58,796 nucleotides of DNA from an uncultured Acetobacteraceae bacterium (GTDB taxonomy: Bacteria > Pseudomonadota > Alphaproteobacteria > Acetobacterales > Acetobacteraceae), in assembly GCA_903924985.1 (NCBI GenBank), contig CAIYDT010000091.1, positions 1 to 58,796 of the forward strand, given 5' to 3'. The position numbers and the translations under genes were made by a program. The notes under the pieces were generated by a model. It worked only from the letters and a program-made list of their open reading frames with translations, was not told where the DNA came from and ran no database searches. Positions 50,901-56,491 of the stretch are shown here, piece by piece. Position 1 is the first letter of the stretch. Each line of letters opens with the position of its first letter.

Positions 50901-52585
50901 GCGGTCAACTGCGCCACGCTGGCGGTCGTGTTGCCGACCAGCTGCGCACTGGCGGTGACGAGCTGGCTCAGCAGCACCAGATTGCCCGTTGGGGTTCCGC
51001 TGGACTGACTGCCGAAGTGCAACGTGGGGTCGAGCAACTGCGCCTCGGTGCCGGCGAACATGCCCGAGGCCACGGTGATGGACGAAAAGCCTCGTCCGAA
51101 AATCTGGCCGGCATAAGCCGATAGCGCCGCCCCGGTGTCGGACACCGACAGGCCGGCGGTGGATATGATCAGGCTCGCGGCCACGGCCGCCGTCAGCACC
51201 GAACCGGGCAACGGCCCGCCATCGGTGGCGGTCACCGTGACGGGGCCATCGGATTCCAGCGCGACGAGCGCCGCACTGGCGTCGGTGAGGTGCGCGGTGG
51301 TGTCGGAAATCAGCAGCGTGGCGGCGCTGCCAGAAGCTACCAGCGACAGGCTATCCGCGAGGGCCAGCAGCGCCTCCGCCTGCGCTGCCGTGTATGTGGT
51401 CCCATCCAGCAATGCGATGACGCCGGTCGTGCCGGCCGGCATGCTCGGCGCCGCCAGCAGGTGAGCGACGGTGTCCCGCACGACGACCGCGCTCGCCACC
51501 GTTGCTTCGTCCGAGGTCAGGCCGGCGAGATTGGCCAGCGTATCCGTCACGGTCAGGGTATGGCCGTTGCTGCTGAAATTCGGCAGCGCCGTCAGCGCGG
51601 CGATCTGTGCCAGATTGACGGTTGCGTTCTGGCTCAGATTGGTCAGGACCACGGGCGCGGTAGCCGCCGGCGCCAAAGCGATCAAATTCGCGGCGGTGTC
51701 TACAAGCTCCACCCCGCCGCCCGCCGCGATGCCGAAATGCGGTAGCGCCGCACCGTCGGCGATGAGCTGGGCGGCGCTCAGTATCTGGAAATCCGTCATC
51801 GCGGTCGTCAGGCCGGGGACGGATTGGGCCAGCGTGGTCAGGGCGTTGGCATGGGCCAACAACGTCGCGAGGCTGTCGGCCACTGTGACCGTCACGCCCG
51901 ACACCGCCGCGTAGCCGGCCAGGGCGCTCGCCACGGATGGGTTGGTCATGGCCGAGACCGTATCGGCGATCGACAGCGTCGCACCGGCGGCGACCGAGAG
52001 ATGCGGCAAGGCAAACAAGGTGGGCGCCGTGGCAAGATTGACCGCGGAATTGGCCGTCACGCTGTACGCTTTTATCGCTGGCCGGTTCTCACCGGCCGTC
52101 AGGGCAAGCAGATTGGGGGCGGAATCAGCCAGTGTGATGCTCTGCCCGGGCGTGACCGAGAACGACGGCTCGGCTTCGAGCGTAATGAGCTGCGCCAGGG
52201 TGATGCCGGCGCTGGTGGACAGCAGCACACTGGCGGCGTTGGTTGCGAGCGGGGTGCCGGCAATGGCGAGCAGATTGGCCGCGGTATCGTCCACCGCGTA
52301 GTTGGCTCCCAGGGCGACGCCGGCGGCGTAGCCGGGATCGGTCAGCATGGCGACCGTATCGCGTATCACCAGCTTGTGGCCGTTTGGGCTGAACTTACTC
52401 CCAAGGCTCGCCAACTGCGTGGCAAGGGAGGCCCAGGCGGCGCCGTTGCCGTTCATCGTGAACTGGCTGACGCGCGCGACCAGTGCCGCGTTGGACAGCG
52501 CCGCGCCGATATTGGCGGGGGTATCGGCGATGATGATGCCGGTAGCGTTGGACGCGAGAGCCTGCGCGATCGTCATAGTTGCCAT
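38912..52585 (-). CDS. Giant repeat protein, probable type I secretion substrate (4557 residues)
   Basis: The ATG at 52585 has AAGGAAAA about 7 bases upstream and gives MATMTIAQALAS; a longer frame to 52645 is open but lacks such a site. The frame is unbroken over 13.7 kb. Architecture: residues 1-2030 are imperfect repeats of about 45 residues built on GGHxLTVxDTxANLL and VTAAQAxxLLGL; 2031-3340 are a regular 89-residue array; about 3341-4450 return to the shorter repeats; the last ~100 residues (DLVYDATAHTLSLDIAG, then LDPSEIIVQHFN) look like a C-terminal type I export tail. There is no Sec signal and I find no GGxGxDxxx RTX nonapeptides. Composition is rich in Ala/Thr/Ser/Leu/Asp, with one Cys seen. 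The adjacent exporter pair indicates secretion. A large adhesin or surface-matrix protein is inferred; no catalytic domain is seen. Confidence 0.93.
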   Translation of the reverse strand: MATMTIAQALASNATGIIIADTPANIGAALSNAALVARVSQFTMNGNGAAWASLATQLASLGSKFSPNGHKLVIRDTVAMLTDPGYAAGVALGANYAVDDTAANLLAIAGTPLATNAASVLLSTSAGITLAQLITLEAEPSFSVTPGQSITLADSAPNLLALTAGENRPAIKAYSVTANSAVNLATAPTLFALPHLSVAAGATLSIADTVSAMTNPSVASALAGYAAVSGVTVTVADSLATLLAHANALTTLAQSVPGLTTAMTDFQILSAAQLIADGAALPHFGIAAGGGVELVDTAANLIALAPAATAPVVLTNLSQNATVNLAQIAALTALPNFSSNGHTLTVTDTLANLAGLTSDEATVASAVVVRDTVAHLLAAPSMPAGTTGVIALLDGTTYTAAQAEALLALADSLSLVASGSAATLLISDTTAHLTDASAALVALESDGPVTVTATDGGPLPGSVLTAAVAASLIISTAGLSVSDTGAALSAYAGQIFGRGFSSITVASGMFAGTEAQLLDPTLHFGSQSSGTPTGNLVLLSQLVTASAQLVGNTTASVAQLTAMSILPNFSLASGATLMVSDTISALAGASALVGTYATSVTATDSETVTAAGAAALAGIRSAVGAGNFSLGGHVVTVSDDAANIANAANAAGIALAGAVTLSVPSIVTAAQAASLLALGSAFSVNGMGLTIADTAAHLATLTGSATTLSGWGAQVQLSADATLSVVGAQALLGFTGFAVGTHHLTLSDNAANLLAGSAAAAESVASAVTLSQAATVTVAGANTLLGMHGFSASSQAVTIADTPAHLAAMTPTELALATTETIVARTLGNAADYTLSAAQLAALQAMPNLSMSGFVNPITLSDTAPALAALASAFSGAPSGSLLTHTVPVLSVNATVSASTANTLAHLPNFGLGGHTLTVLDTPANLVASGVVAGLAIASSVGIAAPATVSVAMANALAALPAFAADGNPLTIADTPAALLTLSSGVAALVANEQVVPYTNLNAAGFVLTAAQLQTLAAIPNLMLAGPITIQDTAANLILLEAVFAAASPGSALLAARGASSATLSADATVSAASLHALAALPGLSLGGHNLTISDTPTALLAAPPPDLGLANGVTLTAVGGPWTVSAGAAEALVSLPHFSAGTGLAVSDTVGNLLAPANAAGLAAASSVTIASDSIVTAWQAEALIGLANFQTNGTAPIAIADTLTHLLQLGSVSLPHNNAILLATSIGLSEDATATVAQMNALAALPEFPHFSLNGNALTVMDSGRHLAAYTPAAGATPTSIQMIGDASLSAAQANTLATLGVAIGDNSLTVADTPAALLNSANASGIALADALTLSGNATATAAQATTLFGNMLFTTGGHHLTIQDSAAALLGLSSDIDADATTLALAATETVSVATLLGLTEFGIKFSVNGYRLTVADTAPNLATLNTLETNLAASEVLNAGANVTAAAAETLAALPNFSRGSGITLTIVDTVAALSALSGAAQAIATGEQLAPGSSVTLTVAQAQGLSALSGFSNTGATIVVSDTIAHLGASGWQSVATSYDVTDSIANIVANAANNLETNAASVVLAGDSVIDTTAIDTLAGIAHFTRGTASLVVADSAEAIGAHAAEILAVASAARVISTGAVTAAQAEALVGLANAGKLTFAGSSHLNVTDTFANLSNASYADGVALAAVITVADTAVNLVAATSHDWGSVTPYYVLTAGGTIDGADATVLAGLGGHYGNGGFVLTVADTAAEVVANGATLTSLGIEAAVADSIANIDVNVAGLVALGVHLVSVTPTDTSAVSADAAAGLHALVSVLAGSAIAVSDTASSIVADSTNLLALGAHLGTITLTDVSPVAVAVATGLLPLLSDLVGGTVVDVSDTGANIAAQASGLASLGADLGTIALSDGIATDAATAAALVPIASHLGTQTLTVSDTAAAIAAASAGLTTMEADSRIASITAPNETVAHVLAYGATLASLSAIATISDTAAQVNAALDGLEALAPVVTSIALNDGGTPTLDVTVAQLSGDNGVLAVIASPHDIVVSDTAAHIQADLASGSSAILGALASLTGIVANDAGTVTLTEAQVLAAGVDDGVGSAMALFSGGMLVVTGVAAADASTIAALGVPPASMSIFDTAANIQADLTSGSSELVAERALITAIAVGDSGTITLTEAQVTAAHIDDGAGSVFAKLTGGSLDVTGVTVAQIGTAASLPVAPTAIAVNDTAAHIQAGLIAGGAPILTHLSTIDSIVVSDAGTISLTVAQIEAAGVDDGAGSALGKMTGETLMVTGATVADIATLAGLTVVPSAFVVTDTAAHIQADLALGGGSNILTDIALLSGIAVNPAGTITLTEVEALHAEVDDGAGSALSLMTGETLVVTSVAVADIGTVLGLSVAPDHITVSGTASDIQADLASGSSALVGNIGSISGITVSDAGTVTLTVGQIEAAGVDDGAGSVLAKMSGGTVDVSGAAVADIATLLGLGVVPASIVISDSAADVDADLTSGFSVILANIGSIGSIALTNGGTPSLSFTLAQLASAEAALGLIATPYALAISDTAADIQADLASGSSSLMAHLTAISGITVSDAGTIVLTQAQVLAAHVDDGAGSVFSLLSGGTLDVTHVTTAAIGTVLGLGFAPSSIAVSDTAADIQADLISGSSAILGNLGSISGITVGDAGTISLTDAQIQAAGVDDGAGSALSLLSGGTVVATDVPIADIATMLALGVPPTSIAVSDTAADIQADLAGGSSLLVVDRAHISSILVNDSGTISLTVAQAEAAHVDDGAGSVFSKMTGETLEVTGALVSDVGNLGALIVQPTGLAISDTAAHIQADLTSGSSHLAANLSLIGAITVSDAGTITLTETQLRAAHVDDGANSVLALTSGGSLAVTHVLVADIRTIGGLTVVPDTFAITDTAAHIQADLMSGSSAILSYLGAIPSIAMSPAGTITLTEDQVLGASVDDGAGSALSKMTGLTLHVTDVPVSDIGTILALGVPPSSITVSDTAADIQADLTGGASAILANLSDIGGIVVSDAGAIGLTVAQAETAHIDDGAGSVFAKLTGGTLTVTDAAVSDIATLTSLGVPPTEIEVSDTAAHIQADLASGSSHILAHIGRIDTIAVNDSGTITLTETQLRAAHVDDGAGSALAKMTGETLAVTQVLVADVGIVAALGVAPSSIAVSDTAAHIQADLASGSSNILTNIGLISGIAVNPAGTITLTETQLEAAGVDDGAGSALALMTGETLTVTHVLAADIGTIAALGVPPDNIAVTDTAANIQADLASGSSEILANLGSISAIAVSPAGTVTLTDAQVQATGVDDGAGSALALMFGETLVVTGVPVADIAAIMGLGVPPAHIIVVDSEANIVADLTSGSSVIAANSSAIASVTPTDASLDVNDAAALYNALLGVATLVESGLTITGTAADLLSAENLVPAMLSAAEAVTMTDDPTGLTAAQATTLSGILGGHLANAQTLGVVDTVTNLLSADNAAGIALATDVALNVPVTTTAATATLLAGLHAFDAGAEAITVSDSVANLLNASNAAGLAVATTVEPNTDVTVSASQLSSLAAIAGFATGGHNIVVGGTAAAIAGLSQVALDFTSLASVSDTAADVSTSLNILQSVVTGHGHALSIDLTDAIANTIAVTVTAATYTADQAVLDAIATNGVVEVTGTAAQLAALSSTLAADAVVGEVAVTDSAANILSNLTALDAIGSKFGSATVTDATLNASAVSGLLTIPNLMAGSLTISDTGAQLAAAIQANGSPGLAFLNAHTVTLSADSVVTASQALSLESLTGLNKNGHTLVAWDTASHLIDSIDGYLAAVSAGSIDGVYLKTIGGTATVSAATAAALFSIPNFSKNNPDATTNLLTVQDTAAHLESAFTSLNAHKTAVSGIVVSASTTVTDAVYGDLLTLGATTAFGANVTVRDTAANIVAHAPTQLSASPSLTPTAWALSGSATVNIAGAAFLGGLSGFSPGAFTLTLGADGSASVSDANNLGALGATLHLGGHHVHVAGTVATVSALTNAAKLIATPDITDTFAHIATLAIGDGLLGGSITVTDSGSPTMAQASAFLAILLANGNGGIPIANVSFGGHSEAITDTLANIQTLTGSAGWTTNASVHADFSLVVADTVATLINGANTAALSAMAGTTLSCNQTATAANAESLFAVENTINFTLGGHTITIQDTAANILNLANADGEALASAWQLSGNDTVAAADAETLLTASKFSVNGYTLTISDSSDNLLDGVLSGDISGFSGVSHVHVQLAGAETLDAQTAAALVALPGFTNNGDLSIQDSSDYLLNSANHTAEADAASVTLVGDETVSVATATALAAVPNFALGSSHLYLASNDYANAAALVAIGNFDTGFDANGHTLTMTQDALNLTPSEYNALQSDNIVLNGHALSALATGVVVTSDAGTVHVAGNGVDGATLNVYASGGASLSQTAGVAASFTANASEGSIGNGVVVTETVGASAATSESAPIIALEQTVITGAVTGASATFAGSGSVQVATGEYLNLYTTANAPASPANPDLVYDATAHTLSLDIAGHSPLVLVTLGGATHPTSLDPSEIIVQHFN
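42566..46495 (-). repeat. Tandem array of 15 units of 267 bp (89 residues) in the giant gene
   Basis: The units begin VSDTAAxIQADLxSGSS and run through a middle DAGTITLTxAQ, a conserved VDDGAGS loop, and an end VxDIxTxxxLGVPPxxIx. Fourteen units are 89 residues (the fourth is 90), in exact 267-bp register; for example CGGCCTG recurs at 44671, 44404 and 44137. The sixth unit (45157-44969) is only 63 residues and lacks the VDDGAGS half. A degenerate partial unit (VVDSEANIVADL) follows at 42565. Unit sequences differ by many substitutions, so the array is old rather than recently amplified. Confidence 0.92.
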
Positions 52586-52684
52586 GGTGCGGTTTTCCTT
52601 GCCTGGCCAAATTTTCCCGGATGTCGCGCCCGCTTCGCTTTGCATGGGGTCGCCGTTCGCCGGACAGGAGGAAGTGTGGCAGCC

Positions 52685-52706
52685 AAAGGTTTACGAAAGG
52701 TTTACG
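52685..52706. repeat. Tandem 11-bp direct repeat upstream of the giant gene
   Basis: AAAGGTTTACG occurs twice head to tail (52685-52695, 52696-52706), about 100 bp upstream of the giant gene start. One helical turn spacing suits a dimeric or cooperative regulator. No family is recognised. The surrounding 52586-52858 region is a divergent intergenic region with an AT-rich stretch at 52720-52780 and no gene. Confidence 0.5.
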
Positions 52707-52762
52707 CGCGGGCCTGGAAAAGCAGTTTTTTTGGTTTTTTTCGCGAACAAATGGGGAAGGGG

Positions 52763-52778
52763 TTAATAAGGTGTTAAC
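52763..52778. promoter_or_regulatory. CtrA-type binding site TTAA-N7-TTAAC
   Basis: TTAATAAGGTGTTAAC matches exactly the full-length CtrA box known from Caulobacter (TTAA, seven bases, TTAAC). TTAA is rare in this GC-rich window, which makes a correctly spaced pair less likely by chance. It lies between the divergent giant-protein gene (178 bp to its start) and the nucleotide-sugar dehydratase gene (81 bp). CtrA is the alphaproteobacterial cell-cycle response regulator. Confidence 0.6.
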
Positions 52779-52824
52779 GGCGCCCGTTTCGAGCCGGCCA
52801 AGCTGTCGCGGTGCGATGGCGGGT

Positions 52825-52852
52825 ATGACGGCGCTCGCCCCCGGGCTATAGT
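52825..52852 (+). promoter_or_regulatory. Candidate promoter for the dehydratase gene
   Basis: A -10-like TATAGT at 52847-52852 has a weak -35-like ATGACG (52825-52830) 16 bases upstream. Because the -10 ends only 6 bases before the ATG at 52859, the message would be leaderless or nearly so. No clear ribosome site precedes the ATG, which is consistent with this. Confidence 0.3.
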
Positions 52853-52858
52853 GGCGTC

Positions 52859-54781
52859 ATGCCCGCGGTGCGTTCGCTGATTCGTATTGCCGTCAACGTC
52901 GCCCTGGATGCGCTCCTGGCGGCGATTGCGGTTCCGGTGGCGCGGTGGATCGCGGATCCAGCCGGCAACGCCCTGACTCCGCTTTGGCTGCTGCCGGCCG
53001 GCGCGGTGGCGTTGCTGATCGCCGGCGTGCCCTTCCGGCTGTCGCGGCAATACTGGCGTTTCGCGGGGATCGAGGACCTTTTGACGGTCGCCGCCAGCAG
53101 CGCGGTGGGTGCGGCCCTGTTCGCGTTAAGCGCGATGGCGGGCGGCGCGACGTCCTCCAACCCGGCGTTTCCCGTGGTGCACGCATTTACCTTGCTGGTG
53201 CTGCTGGGTGCGCCGCGGGTGTTCTATCGCCGGCTGCGGCTGAGGGGCGCCAGCCAGCCGCCGCACGCCGACGCCGCCTCTATTCTATTGGTAGGCGAGG
53301 GCGAGGACGCCGACCTGTTCCTACGCGCCATGGCACAGGACCGCCGCCAGGCCTTTCAGGTAGAAGGCATTCTGGCTCCCACCGCCCGTCTGACCGGGCG
53401 GCGCATTCAGGGTTACCCGATTCTGGGCTCCGTCGCCGACGCCGGAGCGGTATTGGAGGGGCTGCGGGAAGAGTCGCGGCTGCCGGACATGCTGGTCATC
53501 GCCTCGCCCGATCCATCCGGGGCATTCCTGACGACCATCCTGGCGCAGGCCGACCGGTTCGGCTTGCAGGTGCGGCGCGCGCCCCGGCCCACGGCGCTGG
53601 ATGCGCATACTGGGCCGGAGCATACGCGGCCGCTGGAACTGAAACCCGTCGCGATCGAGGATCTTCTCAATCGCGCACAGGTGCCGTTGGATCGCGACGG
53701 CATGGCGCGGCTGATCCAGGGGCGGCGTGTGGTGGTGACCGGCGCTGGCGGCACCATCGGCAGCGAGCTGGCGCGCCAAGTCGCTGCGTTCGGTCCGGCG
53801 AACCTCGTGCTGATCGACAACGGCGAGTTCGCGCTGTGGCAGATCGACCTGGAGTTGGCGGAAACCCACCCCGGCGTTCCCCGCCGCACCCTGATCGCCG
53901 ATATCCGCGACGAAGCCCGCATCCGCGCCGTCTTCGAAGAGGTGCGGCCGGAGCTGCTGTTTCACGCCGCCGCCCTGAAACACGTCCCGATGGTCGAGGC
54001 CAACCCGCTGGAGGGTCTGCTGACCAACGCCGCCGGCACCCGTCATGTCGCCGACGCCGCGCGGGCGGTGGGGACCCTGGCGATGGTGCTGATCTCCACC
54101 GACAAGGCGGTGAACCCGACCAGTGTGATGGGTGCGTCGAAGCGGCTGGCCGAAATGTACTGCCAGGCGCTGGATATCCAGGCGCGGGCCTCGGGGAGCG
54201 GTATGCGCTGCATCACCGTGCGGTTCGGGAACGTGCTGGGCTCCACCGGATCGGTGGTGCCGTTGTTCCAGCGCCAGTTGGCGCGCGGCGGGCCTCTGAC
54301 CGTAACGCATCCCGACATGCAGCGGTACTTTATGACCGTGCGGGAGGCCGTCGGACTGGTCCTGCAAGCCAGCGTGCTGCGGGTGGGCGACGCCGATCTG
54401 CCGCTGTCGCGCGATGGTGGCATTTTCGTCCTCGACATGGGCGATCCGGTGAAGATCGTCGATTTGGCTCGGCAGATGATACGCCTCGCCGGGCTGCGGC
54501 CCGAGGAAGACGTGGAAATCCGTTTCACCGGGTTGCGGCCTGGGGAGAAGCTGTATGAGGAGCTGTTCCACGGCAAGGAACCGCCGGTGCCGACAGGGCA
54601 TCCGGGGCTGCTGATGGCCTCCCCCCGTACCGCCGACCCCGCCATCGTCGGGCGGGCGCTGGATGAAATCGCGGCAGCCTGCCGCGGAGGCCAGCCCCGG
54701 CTGGCGCTGTCGCTGCTGGGCCGGTTGATCCCCGAATTCGAACACAACGCCGACGGTGCCTCCGGCGAGGCTCGGGCGTGA
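52859..54781 (+). CDS. Membrane-bound nucleotide-sugar 4,6-dehydratase (CapD/WbpM/PglF-like)
   Basis: The 640-residue protein has four N-terminal membrane helices (about residues 5-130), then a Rossmann-like CoA-binding domain (ILLVGEGEDADLFLRAM), then an SDR domain. SDR features are VVVTGAGGTIGSELARQVA near residue 285, LFHAAALKHVPMVE, STDKAVNPTSVMGASKRLAE (the variant active site of long CapD-type dehydratases) and GEKLYEELFHG. It converts UDP-GlcNAc or a similar sugar to the 4-keto-6-deoxy form, the first step to amino-deoxy sugars such as bacillosamine. The aminotransferase gene follows after 85 bp and would use the product. It is divergent from the giant protein gene. Confidence 0.93.
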   Translation: MPAVRSLIRIAVNVALDALLAAIAVPVARWIADPAGNALTPLWLLPAGAVALLIAGVPFRLSRQYWRFAGIEDLLTVAASSAVGAALFALSAMAGGATSSNPAFPVVHAFTLLVLLGAPRVFYRRLRLRGASQPPHADAASILLVGEGEDADLFLRAMAQDRRQAFQVEGILAPTARLTGRRIQGYPILGSVADAGAVLEGLREESRLPDMLVIASPDPSGAFLTTILAQADRFGLQVRRAPRPTALDAHTGPEHTRPLELKPVAIEDLLNRAQVPLDRDGMARLIQGRRVVVTGAGGTIGSELARQVAAFGPANLVLIDNGEFALWQIDLELAETHPGVPRRTLIADIRDEARIRAVFEEVRPELLFHAAALKHVPMVEANPLEGLLTNAAGTRHVADAARAVGTLAMVLISTDKAVNPTSVMGASKRLAEMYCQALDIQARASGSGMRCITVRFGNVLGSTGSVVPLFQRQLARGGPLTVTHPDMQRYFMTVREAVGLVLQASVLRVGDADLPLSRDGGIFVLDMGDPVKIVDLARQMIRLAGLRPEEDVEIRFTGLRPGEKLYEELFHGKEPPVPTGHPGLLMASPRTADPAIVGRALDEIAAACRGGQPRLALSLLGRLIPEFEHNADGASGEARA

Positions 54782-54866
54782 TGCAAACGGCAATAAATTG
54801 TGTCATCCCAGGGATGAGCCTGGGGGTGGTATAGTTTGGCAGCCGCTGCCCCCCCCACGAGGCCTT

Positions 54867-56012
54867 ATGACCGATACACCACGCGCACCGATCCCCTTTC
54901 TCGACCTAAAGGCGCAGCAGGCGCGCATCGCGGTGGACCTGCGGCGGCGGCTGGATGCCGTGCTGGCGCACTGCCAGTTCGTGATGGGACCGGAGGTCGC
55001 CGAACTCGAAGCCGCATTGGCGAAGTTCTGCGGCGCGAAGCACTGCGTCGGCGTCAGCTCCGGCACCGACGCGCTGCAAATCGCGCTGATGGCCGAGGGC
55101 GTCGGGCGCGGCGACGCCGTGTTCCTGCCGGCCTTCACCTATACCGCGACGGCCGAGGTGCCGCTGGTCCTCGGTGCCACGCCGGTCTTCGTCGACGTCG
55201 ATCCGCGCACCTTTCAGATCGACCCAACGCACCTGGAGCAGCGTATCGCCGAGGTTCGCGCTGCCGGGAAGCTGAAACCCCGCGCGCTGATCGGTGTCGA
55301 CCTGTTTGGCCAGCCCGCCGATTGGCCCGCACTGTCGGCGATCGCCAAGCGGGAGGGGTTGTTCACGCTGGACGACCTCGCGCAAAGCTTCGGCGGGTCG
55401 CTGCACGGCAAGATGTTGGGCACGCAGGCGGATGCGACGGCGACGAGCTTCTTTCCCTCCAAGCCGCTGGGCGCCTACGGCGACGGCGGGGCGCTGTTCA
55501 CCGAAAGCGATGAACGCGCGGCTTTGTTCCGCAGCCTCCGTACGCATGGTGAAGGGCCGACACGATATGAGGTGTTGCGCACCGGCATGAACGGGCGGCT
55601 GGACTCGATGCAGGCGGCGGTGCTGCTTTCCAAGATGACCGTGTTCCCCGAGGAGCTCGCCGCTCGGGAAAAGATCGCTCGCTATTATGACTCCCGGCTG
55701 GGTAATGCCGTTGCGACCCCGGTGCGGGTGCCGGATAGCACCAGCGCCTGGGCCATCTACGCGATCCTGCTGAAGGACGGCGCCGATCGAGACGCGGTGC
55801 AGGCGAAGCTGCGCGCCGATGGCGTGCCGACGGCGATCTATTACCCGCGCCCATTGCATCTCCAGCCGGCGTATCGGGATGCACATGACGGCGCGGCGCT
55901 GCCGGTATCGGAGGACCTCGCGACCCGTATCCTGGCGCTGCCGATCCATCCTGACCTGGACGATATCGCGGTGGAGCGCATTTGCGATGCGGTACTGGCG
56001 GCGGTGGGGTAG
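54867..56012 (+). CDS. DegT/DnrJ/EryC1/StrS-family sugar aminotransferase
   Basis: From the ATG at 54867 (381 residues) the protein begins IPFLDLKAQQARI, a typical start of PLP-dependent nucleotide-sugar aminotransferases. Other motifs are GVSSGTDALQIALMAEGVGRGD, DDLAQSFGG and the PLP lysine in FFPSKPLGAYGDGGALF near residue 195, followed by NGRLDSMQAAVLLSKM. It transfers an amino group to a keto-sugar, most simply the product of the upstream dehydratase (a PglE/WecE-like role). The product sugar is not determined. A short inverted repeat lies in the 85-bp gap before it. Confidence 0.93.
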   Translation: MTDTPRAPIPFLDLKAQQARIAVDLRRRLDAVLAHCQFVMGPEVAELEAALAKFCGAKHCVGVSSGTDALQIALMAEGVGRGDAVFLPAFTYTATAEVPLVLGATPVFVDVDPRTFQIDPTHLEQRIAEVRAAGKLKPRALIGVDLFGQPADWPALSAIAKREGLFTLDDLAQSFGGSLHGKMLGTQADATATSFFPSKPLGAYGDGGALFTESDERAALFRSLRTHGEGPTRYEVLRTGMNGRLDSMQAAVLLSKMTVFPEELAAREKIARYYDSRLGNAVATPVRVPDSTSAWAIYAILLKDGADRDAVQAKLRADGVPTAIYYPRPLHLQPAYRDAHDGAALPVSEDLATRILALPIHPDLDDIAVERICDAVLAAVG

Positions 56013-56164
56013 TCGGGGCGTGACCCAAGGCTTAAGGCACCCGATGATAAATCCGAAATGATCGTCGGCGTTTATTCGCGTTCCTCGGCGGTTCCATTTT
56101 CTTGACTTATCCCAGCCGCGGTAGCCGAATGGTGTTCTCACCCGCATTCAGGGAGGAACCCGCC

Positions 56165-56446
56165 ATGAAGGCGACAATGAAAGACCGGGTCATCGCCGAG
56201 AGCGACGACATCGTCGAAACCGGCGGCTACCACTACTTCCCACCCACAGCCGTGCGGCTGGAATGGCTGGAGAAAGTGCCCAAGACCGACCACGACAAGG
56301 AATGCCCGCACGGGGTGCAGTTCTACGACGTTGTGGTGGATGGCACGCGCGCCCCTCGGGCTGCCTGGTGCTACGAGGCGCCGCTGCCGAAAATGGCCGC
56401 GGTCGGCGGGCGGTTCGGCTTCTGGGAGGACGTGGCGGTCTCCTGA
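56165..56446 (+). CDS. DUF427 family protein
   Basis: The ATG at 56165 follows a strong ribosome site (GGGAGGAA) and gives 93 residues. It has the DUF427 pattern: KDRVIAESDDIVETGGYHYFPP, then CPHGVQFYDVVVDG, AAWCYEAPLP and FGFWEDVAV. This small beta-barrel family has no assigned activity. The 152 bp before it contain no other gene. Confidence 0.9.
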   Translation: MKATMKDRVIAESDDIVETGGYHYFPPTAVRLEWLEKVPKTDHDKECPHGVQFYDVVVDGTRAPRAAWCYEAPLPKMAAVGGRFGFWEDVAVS

Positions 56447-56491
56447 TCCTTGGGTTAGGCTGCGTGCAACCAAGCACCCAGGAAACGCAGA

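Noticed and set aside
38912..52585. RTX toxin or hemolysin identity for the giant protein
   Set aside because: No GGxGxDxxx nonapeptide repeats, acylation site or enzymatic domain was found; only the exporter type is shared with RTX proteins.
39026..52777. Many long plus-strand open frames opposite the giant gene (for example 45672-47414 and 48882-50090)
   Set aside because: They are antisense shadows of a GC-rich repeat array; their translations simply repeat with the 267-bp period and show no independent family motifs.
54798..54835. Promoter with TATAGT before the aminotransferase gene
   Set aside because: There is a -10-like hexamer at 54830 but no -35 at a usable distance; readthrough from the dehydratase gene is simpler.
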